A DNA stretch of 6,233 nt from Gemmatimonadales bacterium UBA4718 (GTDB taxonomy: Bacteria; Gemmatimonadota; Gemmatimonadetes; Gemmatimonadales; Gemmatimonadaceae), in assembly GCA_002404375.1 (NCBI GenBank), contig DHJO01000126.1:16614-22846 (forward strand), written 5' to 3'. The notes below the pieces were generated by a model, which was not told the origin of the DNA, did no database searches, and saw nothing but the letters and a program-made list of their open reading frames with translations. Positions 1-5,363 of this stretch are shown here, one piece after another; position 1 is the stretch's first letter, and each line of letters begins with the position of its first letter. The position numbers and the translations under genes are program-made.

Positions 1-81
1 GTCGTCCGCGGTGAGCGTCGTCTGTGCGCCCGAAGAGGCGGCGACAACGAAGGTCCCCACGATGAACAGGAGGTTGCGCAT
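1..81 (-). CDS. N-terminus of an exported protein (partial, runs off left edge)
   Basis: Reading from the ATG at 81-79, the 27 visible residues begin MRNLLFIVGTFVVAASSGAQ and continue TTLTADD to the window edge. This is a typical Sec signal peptide: one basic residue at position 2, a hydrophobic core at about residues 4-15, and a likely signal peptidase I site after Ala19 (Ser-Gly-Ala before Gln). A GAGG Shine-Dalgarno at 90-87 lies 5 bases before the ATG and decides the start. The mature protein is outside the window, so no family can be named. It lies 111 bases downstream of the SgcJ-like gene on the same strand and has its own candidate promoter, so it is probably a separate transcription unit. 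Confidence 0.72.
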   Translation of the reverse strand, partial: MRNLLFIVGTFVVAASSGAQTTLTADD

Positions 82-85
82 GATT

Positions 86-103
86 CCCTCGATCGATATC
101 GAG
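86..103 (-). promoter_or_regulatory. Ribosome binding site overlapped by a small hairpin
   Basis: Bases 88-93 (CTCGAT) and 98-103 (ATCGAG) are perfectly complementary around a 4-base loop. In the transcript of the exported-protein gene, the 3' arm of this 6-bp stem contains the GAG of the GAGG Shine-Dalgarno (90-87). The stem could partly mask the site. The pairing is seen directly; any regulatory role is inferred. Confidence 0.25.
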
Positions 104-132
104 TCGGTAGGAGGAAGGAGAACTTACCTAAG

Positions 133-162
133 ATTTTGCGCACTCGGGGAATTGTTTGTCAA
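133..162 (-). promoter_or_regulatory. Candidate sigma-70-type promoter for the exported protein
   Basis: On the minus strand a perfect TTGACA -35 box (162-157) is followed after 18 bases by CAAAAT (138-133), which matches 4 of 6 positions of the TATAAT -10 consensus. Transcription would begin near 126 and leave an untranslated leader of about 45 bases before the ATG at 81. The -10 box is weak, so this is inferred from one good hexamer and sensible placement. Confidence 0.35.
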
Positions 163-192
163 TGAGCGCGTGTGCGAGATTGGTAGACAGTT

Positions 193-678
193 CTACGGCT
201 TGGCGCCCTGCTTGCGCAGCGCAAAGCGCAACTCCTCCGTGAGCTTCTTCGCTGTGTCCGGCCTGCCGTGAAGGGCCGCGGGGGTATTCTGAAAGAGCGC
301 GACCTTCCACGCCCCAGCCTTTTTCGCTGCGACCATAGTCTGCACCGCGTTGACAGCGGGATCGATGTCGTCTTTGTTCGGCGGCACCATTCCGGCAACC
401 GCGCTGAGAATCGTCGCGTCCTCGGTGAGAGACCGCACTTCGCGAACGATCGAGACGTAGCGCGCGGTCTGATGGTGCGAAAAAATCTCGCTCAGGTGAG
501 CCCCGACCTCCGTCTGACCGAATACCTGGGTTCCATCGAACCCGACTATACCGCCGTCCAACGCGAAAAGCAGCGCGAAGTCGCGCGCGTTCCGCTTGTC
601 CCACGCCTCCAGAAGCTGGCGGTACAGCTCGCGGGTCTCGCGCTCCGCCGCTGGATCCATCGATTTGGCTCTGGTCAC
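193..678 (-). CDS. SgcJ/EcaC family protein (SnoaL-like / DUF4440 fold)
   Basis: The 161-residue product is soluble, with no signal peptide. An N-terminal helix at about residues 12-40 (LLEAWDKRNARDFALLFALD) leads into the alpha+beta cone typical of NTF2/SnoaL-like proteins. The C-terminal strand motif WKVALFQNTPAALHGRP (residues 124-140) is characteristic of the SgcJ/EcaC group. That group was named from enediyne biosynthesis clusters, and 'oxidoreductase' is a loose label. The true reaction is unknown, and nothing here suggests secondary metabolism. The start is GTG at 678-676, overlapping the upstream stop by 4 bases (GTGA), with GAGG about 7 bases before it. A downstream ATG at 660-658 lacks a good ribosome site. 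It is co-transcribed with the TMEM175 gene and probably translationally coupled to it. Confidence 0.85.
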   Translation of the reverse strand: MTRAKSMDPAAERETRELYRQLLEAWDKRNARDFALLFALDGGIVGFDGTQVFGQTEVGAHLSEIFSHHQTARYVSIVREVRSLTEDATILSAVAGMVPPNKDDIDPAVNAVQTMVAAKKAGAWKVALFQNTPAALHGRPDTAKKLTEELRFALRKQGAKP

Positions 679-1271
679 AGTCTTTCCTCTCCTTCAAGGT
701 CGGTGAATCGCTCTTCGATCCGCCGATCCGGTATCAGCCACATCAGCGCGACAGACGCATATATCGCGTCTGACAGCAATTGGTGCACGAACGCCAGTGG
801 AATCGCCACAAGGTAGAGCACGACCGAGACCTTTCCCTTGAAGTCGTTGCCGACGGCCTCCTTGAGCCGCGAGTGGCGTCCCTGACTTCGGATTATCACC
901 TGCTCGAGTATGAAGTACGCGACCCCGGCGAACATGAGCACTACCCCGTACAGGGCAGTCGGAATCGGCGCGAAGTGGTTCTCTCCCATCCATCCGGTTA
1001 CGAACGGCATCAGCGAGAGCCAGAACAACAGGTGCAAGTTTGCCCACAGTATTCCACCGGTGATCCGATCGGTGAGATAGAGCATGTGGTGGTGGTTGCT
1101 CCAGTAGATGCCGAGGACGACGAAGCTCAGAACGTAGGTCAGGAACACGGGCAGCAGCTCACGGAGCGCGGCAAGGTCCGTGGTGTGCGGCACCCGCAGC
1201 TCGAGGACCATGATCGTGATGAGGATCGCGATCACTCCGTCACTAAACGCGTTTAGTCGCTCGGTGCCCAC
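675..1271 (-). CDS. TMEM175 family potassium channel (DUF1211)
   Basis: The 198-residue integral membrane protein opens with RLNAFSDGVIAI (residues 5-16), the R-x-x-x-F-S-D-G signature of the TMEM175 family on the first pore-lining helix. About six hydrophobic segments follow, near residues 9-26, 41-58, 72-92, 104-127, 149-165 and 167-182. This matches the six-helix bacterial members, which assemble as tetramers to conduct potassium; the vertebrate lysosomal protein is a duplicated version. An N-H-H-H cluster at 59-62 follows helix 2. The length is normal for the family. The start is GTG at 1271-1269 with GGGAGG about 7 bases upstream; the ATG at 1288-1286 is out of frame. It is the first gene of an operon with the SgcJ-like gene. 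Channel activity is inferred from the family. Confidence 0.92.
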   Translation of the reverse strand: MGTERLNAFSDGVIAILITIMVLELRVPHTTDLAALRELLPVFLTYVLSFVVLGIYWSNHHHMLYLTDRITGGILWANLHLLFWLSLMPFVTGWMGENHFAPIPTALYGVVLMFAGVAYFILEQVIIRSQGRHSRLKEAVGNDFKGKVSVVLYLVAIPLAFVHQLLSDAIYASVALMWLIPDRRIEERFTDLEGEERL

Positions 1272-1357
1272 GGTAGGCCTCCCCCCATGTGCACAATTTA
1301 CTGCCCACTGCTTCGGTTTTGTGGATGTCCTATGAGCCTCGGCGAATGATCAACGGC

Positions 1358-1377
1358 AGCCATTCTCTCGAATGGTT
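1358..1377. other. Short hairpin upstream of the TMEM175 gene
   Basis: CCATTC (1360-1365) and GAATGG (1370-1375) form a perfect 6-bp stem around TCTC. One G-T and one A-T pair extend it to 8 bp (1358-1377). No T tract follows on either strand, so it is not a clear terminator. It lies about 90 bases upstream of the TMEM175 start codon and could be an operator-like dyad. The role is unknown. Confidence 0.3.
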
Positions 1378-1403
1378 GGCGTGCCGCCGGATTCCGTCCG
1401 ATA

Positions 1404-1470
1404 GGGATAGCCGCTCCGGCCGGCATCTAGGTTTAATGGTTAGACGGATCTGGCGGATCGAACGGATCGG
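1404..1470 (+). repeat. Left arm of an imperfect inverted repeat
   Basis: This arm aligns with the reverse complement of 1632-1702 at about 55 identities in 72 columns, including a gap-free block AGCCGCTC, one mismatch, then GGCCGGCATCTAGG. Its inner half contains a 9-base period: CGGATC begins at 1445, 1454 and 1463, and GAGATC at 1472. The arms enclose 161 bases. The structure looks like a copy of an interspersed repeat, comparable to REP or MITE-like elements, rather than a terminator. It contains no transposase. Family identity cannot be settled from one locus. Confidence 0.85.
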
Positions 1471-1567
1471 GGAGATCCCTCGTAATGGCGAGACGGTTCC
1501 TACAGGCGCACCGTGTTTTTTGGTTTGTTCTATCTCGTAGACCGACTCGACTCCGCGACTGAAGCAT

Positions 1568-1586
1568 CCCGAGCGGCGGTTCCCAA
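1568..1586 (+). repeat. 19-base direct repeat, copy 1
   Basis: The sequence CCCGAGCGGCKGTTCCCAA, where K is G here, recurs 118 bases downstream with 18 of 19 bases identical. It lies in the central part of the inverted-repeat element. The same module appears inverted, in diverged form, at the outer end of the left arm (1404-1417). This suggests that the element is built from reused modules. Confidence 0.75.
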
Positions 1587-1631
1587 GAAATCCCGGCCAC
1601 CGACAGGAGTTCTAACGGGTAACGGAGCGAT

Positions 1632-1702
1632 CCGATTAATCAGTCAAATCCGCCAAATCCGTATCACCTTAGTCCTAGATGCCGGCCCGAGCGGCTGTTC
1701 CC
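1632..1702 (-). repeat. Right arm of the imperfect inverted repeat
   Basis: The minus-strand reading of this stretch matches the left arm. Its inner half shows the same 9-base period, with CGGATT, CGGATT, CTGATT and CGGATC spaced exactly nine bases apart (minus strand, from 1661 to about 1629). Conservation of the period despite base changes suggests that the spacing itself matters or that the units arose by tandem duplication. The arm ends about 80 bases before the bglX start codon, so it could lie within the bglX promoter region or leader. Confidence 0.85.
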
Positions 1703-1704
1703 AA
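1686..1704 (+). repeat. 19-base direct repeat, copy 2
   Basis: This is the second copy of CCCGAGCGGCKGTTCCCAA, where K is T. It overlaps the outer end of the right inverted-repeat arm and differs from copy 1 by one base. Confidence 0.75.
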
Positions 1705-1782
1705 TCAGAGATGCCTGAACGCGCTTATCGATGTACTTTTGCCTGCGGATGCTCGCGCTAACAGCTTCTCGAGGACGTACGA

Positions 1783-4197
1783 ATGCCGAAAGCGAATCGC
1801 AGTGGCTGGAAGACCTGCACGAGATTGAAGCGCGAACTTCTGCCGGCGGTTGTCGCCGCCACGCTGTGGAATTCGGTTTCCAGCCTCGCGGCACAAACTC
1901 CGCCGGTCGTCGCGCCACCCCTGATTCCAGCCCAGACCCGCGAATCTCCACTCTATTCCGCGCGTGCGTCCCAATTCGCCGATTCCGTCCTCAAGTTGAT
2001 GACGCTCGACGAGAAGATCGGACAGCTCAACCAATTGCCCGGCGAGGGCTCGCAAACAGGTCCACGCGTGCCCGCCGGCGGCGAGGCGCTGATTCGCGCC
2101 GGACAAGTCGGGTCGTTCCTCGGAATCTGGGGAGTCGACTACGCACGCGGGCTCCAGCGTATCGCGACGCAGGAATCACGGCTCAAGATTCCGCTCCTCT
2201 TCGCGATGGATGTCATCCACGGCTTCCGTACCATCTATCCTGTTCCGATCGCCGAGGCCGCGAGCTTTGATCCGGCGCGCGTGGAGTTCTCCGCCCGACA
2301 GGCCGCGGTCGAGGCCACCGCACACGGACTTCATTGGACATTCGCTCCGATGGTGGACATCGCGCGCGACCCGCGCTGGGGACGCATCGTCGAGGGCGCG
2401 GGAGAAGATCCGTATCTCGGTGCCTCCATGTCCGCGGCGCGAGTGCGCGGATTCCAGGGCGGCGACAGCGCGTTGGGCATCGGAGCGCCCGACGCGCTCC
2501 TGGCGACGGTAAAGCACTTCGCGGCGTACGGAGGTGCGGAGGGCGGTCGCGACTATAACTCAGTGGAGCTGAGCGAAAGGACTCTGTGGGAGACTTATCT
2601 TCCTTCCTACGAGGCCGCTGTCAAAGCCGGCGTCGCGTTCGTGATGCCATCCTTCAATGACATAGGCGGCACTCCGTCGCACGCGAGCGACTGGCTGCTC
2701 CAGGACGTGTTGCGTCAACGCTGGGGCTTCAAGGGAGCAGTCGTCAGCGACTGGGGTGGAATCAGCGAGCTGATTCCGCACGGAGTCGCAGCGAACAGGG
2801 GCGAGGCTGGAATCCTCGGCATTCGCGCCGGTGTGGACATCGACATGTCCGACAATGTGTACGTCGATAGTCTCGCCGCAGCCGTCCGCTCGGGAAGAGT
2901 TCCCGAAGCGCTCGTCGATTCGGCGGTTCATCGGGTGCTCCGAATCAAGTACGCGCTTGGGCTTTTCCAGGATCCGTACCGATTCAACGACGCCGAGCGC
3001 GAGCGGCGGTACACGCTCGCTCCCGAGCATCTCCTCGCCAGCCGTCTCGCGGCGCGCGAGGGGATTGTACTCCTCAAGAATTCGTCGAAGACGCTTCCGC
3101 TGAGCAAGGATATTCACACCATCGCGGTGATCGGACCGCTCGCCGATGATAGGCGGTCGTCGCTTGGCGGCTGGGCGGCCGATGGGCGTCCAGAAGAAAC
3201 TCTCACCGTGCTCGCGGGCGTGCGCGCTGCGGTTGGTCCATCCGTGAAGGTGATCTACGCGCGCGGGTCCCCGGTCGATAGCGCCGACGCCACTGGGTTC
3301 GCGGCCGCTCTTGACGCCGCCGCTCAGGCAGACGCTACCGTCCTCGTCCTCGGCGAGACAGAAAACATGTCGGGGGAGGCGTCGAGCCGCTCGTCGATCG
3401 AGCTCCCGGGACTACAGCTGGAGCTCGCACGCGCGGTGCTGCGCGCCGCAAGACGGAGCACTGCCTTCGTGCAGACCGACACGACGCCGAAACCGGTTGC
3501 GGTGGTACTGATGAACGGGCGTGCCCTCGCCATTCCGGAGCTCGCTCGCGAAGCGCCGGCAATCATAGAGAGCTGGTTCCTTGGGAACCAGCATGGGGCA
3601 GCCGTCGCCGACGTGCTGTTCGGAGACTACAATCCCGGTGGGAAGCTGCCTGTGACTTTCCCTCGCACGACCGGGCAAATCCCCATCTATTACAACCATC
3701 GAAACACCGGGCGTCCCTCAGACACCGCGAACCACTACACCTCGAAGTATTTGGACCTTCCCTCGGGCCCGCTCTTCCCGTTCGGGTACGGACTCAGCTA
3801 CACGACATTCGCGTACTCGAATCTCCGACTGTCGTCCGCGACGATCGTCGCCGGCGATTCCCTCGAGGTTTCAGTCGACGTCAGGAACTCAGGGGATCGC
3901 GGCGGCGACGAAGTCGTGCAGCTCTACGTGCGCGACGATGTAGCGACCGTCGAGGAGCCTGTAAAGCGGCTCGTAGGATTCCAGCGCATCGCATCGCGCG
4001 CGGGCGATACACGAACGGTCACCTTCAGAATCCGTCCGGAATTGCTCGCGCTGTACGATCGGCAGATGCGGCGCGTTGTAGAGCCGGGAACATTCACGGT
4101 CTACGTGGGAACCAACTCGGATGACGTGCTCACAGCTCACTTCGCGGTGACTGGGGAGGTACTGGTGCTCGCGCCCGCGCCGCCCCGCTTCCGGTGA
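1783..4197 (+). CDS. bglX: Exported GH3 beta-glucosidase (BglX-like)
   Basis: The 804-residue enzyme hydrolyses terminal beta-linked glucose, and possibly xylose, from oligosaccharides. A long signal peptide ends at SSLAA-Q (residues 33-38), placing it in the periplasm or outside. The GH3 N-terminal barrel spans about 60-390, with DVIHGF (143-148), DPRWGR (196-201), GAGEDP (205-210) and KHFAAYG (244-250). The nucleophile is Asp323 in VVSDWGG. The C-terminal GH3 domain spans about 427-673, with the candidate acid/base Glu532 in SGEASSR, LMNGR (576-580) and FPFGYGLSYT (665-674). A fibronectin-III-like domain follows at about 695-780. Order and length match E. coli BglX, and no key residue is missing. 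One oddity is roughly 10 extra residues near 557-569. The ATG has GAGGA about 7 bases upstream. A TTG at codon 15 is a weaker alternative start. It appears to be transcribed alone. Confidence 0.96.
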   Translation: MPKANRSGWKTCTRLKRELLPAVVAATLWNSVSSLAAQTPPVVAPPLIPAQTRESPLYSARASQFADSVLKLMTLDEKIGQLNQLPGEGSQTGPRVPAGGEALIRAGQVGSFLGIWGVDYARGLQRIATQESRLKIPLLFAMDVIHGFRTIYPVPIAEAASFDPARVEFSARQAAVEATAHGLHWTFAPMVDIARDPRWGRIVEGAGEDPYLGASMSAARVRGFQGGDSALGIGAPDALLATVKHFAAYGGAEGGRDYNSVELSERTLWETYLPSYEAAVKAGVAFVMPSFNDIGGTPSHASDWLLQDVLRQRWGFKGAVVSDWGGISELIPHGVAANRGEAGILGIRAGVDIDMSDNVYVDSLAAAVRSGRVPEALVDSAVHRVLRIKYALGLFQDPYRFNDAERERRYTLAPEHLLASRLAAREGIVLLKNSSKTLPLSKDIHTIAVIGPLADDRRSSLGGWAADGRPEETLTVLAGVRAAVGPSVKVIYARGSPVDSADATGFAAALDAAAQADATVLVLGETENMSGEASSRSSIELPGLQLELARAVLRAARRSTAFVQTDTTPKPVAVVLMNGRALAIPELAREAPAIIESWFLGNQHGAAVADVLFGDYNPGGKLPVTFPRTTGQIPIYYNHRNTGRPSDTANHYTSKYLDLPSGPLFPFGYGLSYTTFAYSNLRLSSATIVAGDSLEVSVDVRNSGDRGGDEVVQLYVRDDVATVEEPVKRLVGFQRIASRAGDTRTVTFRIRPELLALYDRQMRRVVEPGTFTVYVGTNSDDVLTAHFAVTGEVLVLAPAPPRFR

Positions 4198-4230
4198 GGG
4201 ACCTCGCTTCAGAGGCGGCGCACTAGAGCA

Positions 4231-4632
4231 TCACGGCGTAACTGTTTCGTCGAAGAAGACTGACGCAAGGCCGCTAACCCTGACCTGGATCTTCACCGCG
4301 CCGGCGGTCGCGCCTGCCGTGTATCTCGTCCAGGCTACCCCGTCTTTGTTTGTCTGGGACGTGGCAGGGTCGAGCGACCCTTCGCCCGGCGCAACGATAC
4401 TCCAGACGACGGGTTCGTTCACGATCGGCTCGAAAAATGATCCGACGACGATCACTGAGAGCGAATCCGGAAGAGCCGTATTGACCGGCGCAGTCTGAAC
4501 GTCGCCGCTCACGATTTCCATCGTAGCCGGTCTGGAAGGGTCGGTGGTCAACGTACAGCTGTAGAGCGCTGCTGTGGCGATGACGAGCGGAATTATTCGA
4601 TTGACAAATAGCTGACGCTTCACTGCGCACAT
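4231..4632 (-). CDS. Small secreted/lipoprotein with one bacterial Ig-like domain
   Basis: This 133-residue protein has a basic, hydrophobic export signal (residues 4-25) ending in ALYSC. Cys26 could be lipidated, although Tyr at -2 is atypical for a lipobox, so ordinary cleavage is also possible. Residues 36-131 form a single all-beta Ig-like (Big-type) domain. It shows EPVVWSIVAPGEGSLDPA (73-90), then TNKDGVAWTRYTAG (94-107), then an Ala/Val-rich last strand with VSGLAS (119-124). This 'P-V-x-W ... D-G-x-A ... T-x-G' pattern is common in invasin/Big_1-like repeats. Such domains bind or space other envelope components; no enzyme function is expected. The ATG at 4632 is supported by GAGG about 8 bases upstream. 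A GTG at 4623 lacks a site. The gene is convergent with bglX, 33 bases apart, with no clear terminator between. Confidence 0.75.
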   Translation of the reverse strand: MCAVKRQLFVNRIIPLVIATAALYSCTLTTDPSRPATMEIVSGDVQTAPVNTALPDSLSVIVVGSFFEPIVNEPVVWSIVAPGEGSLDPATSQTNKDGVAWTRYTAGATAGAVKIQVRVSGLASVFFDETVTP

Positions 4633-4757
4633 GGATTTTTCCTCAAGTGTGATTTCAAGGGTGGCAGGGCTGGAAAAAGAATAGCCCGGCGGCGCGATCT
4701 CCGCACTTTTGCTTTCTTTTCTTGCGATCCATCGGGTGACAGCCCAGGATTAGATAA

Positions 4758-4931
4758 ATGCCTCCAAGCCCCCTCTCGCGCCTTCGCAAGCTCTGCCTCG
4801 CGCTTCCAGAAGCTCATGAAGTGGAAGCCTGGGGCGAGCCGACATTTCGAGTGAAGAACAAGATCTTCGCCATGTATGCTCACGCAAACAACCACGATGG
4901 AGGCGGCCGGCAAAACTTCTGGCGCTTGTGA
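4758..4931 (+). pseudogene. Truncated MmcQ/YjbR family gene (N-terminal half only)
   Basis: This 57-codon frame encodes LRKLCLALPEAHEVEAWGEP (residues 9-28) followed by TFRVKNKIFAMYAHANNHDG (29-48). It is a strong match to the first half of the MmcQ/YjbR (DUF419) fold, a small alpha+beta 'double wing' protein of about 110-130 residues of uncertain function. After GGGRQNFW the frame ends in TGA just where homologs continue with a Trp-(Cys)-Lys-Ala segment and the second half. The 60 bases downstream cannot encode the missing part in any frame. A stop lies immediately 5' of the ATG, so there is no longer N-terminus. AGGA about 8 bases upstream is a possible ribosome site. It is most simply a remnant left by a deletion; a functional 57-residue product is less likely. 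Confidence 0.75.
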
Positions 4932-4964
4932 AGGACGATTAGTGCTCCACCATTGGAGGTCACC

Positions 4965-4994
4965 ATGAAACGGGTAACCGGGGGAAGGCCATGA
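4965..4994 (+). CDS. 9-residue leader ORF coupled to the membrane protein gene
   Basis: ATG at 4965 is preceded by a strong GGAGG Shine-Dalgarno (4955-4959) with 5 bases spacing. The frame encodes MKRVTGGRP and stops at 4992-4994. The stop overlaps the start of the 120-residue membrane gene by 4 bases (ATGA). The arrangement looks like translational coupling. It could also be a chance ORF, or the ribosome site of a slightly different ancestral start. The peptide shows no attenuator-type run of a regulatory amino acid. Confidence 0.4.
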   Translation: MKRVTGGRP

Positions 4995-5353
4995 AGAGCG
5001 CATTTCTTTTTCTTGTAAGCACCATCGTAACCGGAGCATTCGCCGCGATTGGCTCAATGATCGGGCATTTCTTTGGGTCTCATCTCGGCGTCATGCTGGG
5101 TGGGGTATTCGGCGGCCTCTTTGGAGCCATTTTTTCGGCGCGGATCGCGGTGCGCCGGCAATGGATCGGGCATGAGGATTTTTATCCGACAACGTTCGGC
5201 GCTGCGATCGGGTTTCTCGCCGCGGCTGTTGTCGCGATGAAGACTCTCTCGACTCCAATCGGCCCGGTTCTAAGCTCACTTCTTATCGGATTTGGCGCAC
5301 TTGTCGGATCGTGGATCGGAGCTCGGAAACGCTCGGGGAGTCTCCAAGGCTAG
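4991..5353 (+). CDS. Small multi-pass membrane protein, unknown function
   Basis: I do not recognise the family of this 120-residue protein. It has about four hydrophobic segments, near residues 4-24, 30-50, 66-84 and 88-110. A short charged loop (residues 51-63, ARIAVRRQWIGHED) separates the two halves, and a basic tail (ARKRSGS) probably faces the cytoplasm. Segment 2 is a glycine zipper: GVMLGGVFGGLFGAIF (33-48) has glycines every 3-4 residues, suiting tight helix packing. Segment 4 repeats this loosely (GFGALVGSWIGA). The start ATG overlaps the end of a 9-codon leader ORF, and GGGGGA lies about 5 bases before it. The stop is only 10 bases from the stop of the convergent thymidine phosphorylase gene. 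A plausible, intact gene; function unassigned. Confidence 0.7.
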   Translation: MKSAFLFLVSTIVTGAFAAIGSMIGHFFGSHLGVMLGGVFGGLFGAIFSARIAVRRQWIGHEDFYPTTFGAAIGFLAAAVVAMKTLSTPIGPVLSSLLIGFGALVGSWIGARKRSGSLQG

Positions 5354-5363
5354 GGCAGGTGGA

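Larger units (their letters stand above)
1272..1782. other. Non-coding region between divergent genes, holding a repeat element
   Basis: This 511-base gap separates the start of the TMEM175 gene (minus) from the start of bglX (plus), so it must contain promoters for both. I see no convincing -10/-35 pair for either. The left 130 bases include a short hairpin at 1358-1377. The middle, 1404-1704, is an inverted-repeat element described separately. The right 80 bases hold the bglX ribosome site, GAGGA about 7 bases before the ATG. No open frame across the gap has a recognisable protein. The peptides that arise from it are translations of the repeat: both arms give SRSGRHLGL in opposite directions. 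Confidence 0.8.

Noticed and set aside
166..190. tRNA-Leu-like D-arm (GCGAGATTGGTAGAC)
   Set aside because: The string resembles the D-arm of a leucine tRNA, but no anticodon arm, T arm or 3' acceptor complement follows. The acceptor stem and the D stem do not pair, and the SgcJ-like gene's stop codon begins a few bases later.
128..697. Alternative long frames over the SgcJ-like gene, both strands
   Set aside because: They are rich in Arg/Ser/Gly with no recognisable family and lie wholly over a well-supported gene, as expected for shadow frames in GC-rich DNA.
1445..1480. CRISPR-like or tandem array
   Set aside because: The units are only 9 bases apart with no spacers, and no cas genes are present. 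It is a short periodic motif inside the inverted-repeat arm.
1289..1951. Short frames in and around the intergenic region as small genes
   Set aside because: Two opposite-strand frames (1289-1540 plus, 1664-1951 minus) both encode SRSGRHLGL, which is just the inverted repeat translated twice. The minus-strand frame also runs into bglX.
4202..4215. Possible bidirectional terminator between bglX and the Ig-like gene
   Set aside because: Only a 4-bp stem (CCTC/GAGG) with no T tract on either strand.
4667..4687. Hairpin GGGCT/AGCCC upstream of the Ig-like gene
   Set aside because: A 5-bp stem with an 11-base loop is too weak to call a terminator or operator.
4620..5057. 145-codon minus-strand frame across the MmcQ/YjbR remnant
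   Set aside because: It lies antisense to a recognisable protein fragment, overlaps two other genes, and has no family or good ribosome site.
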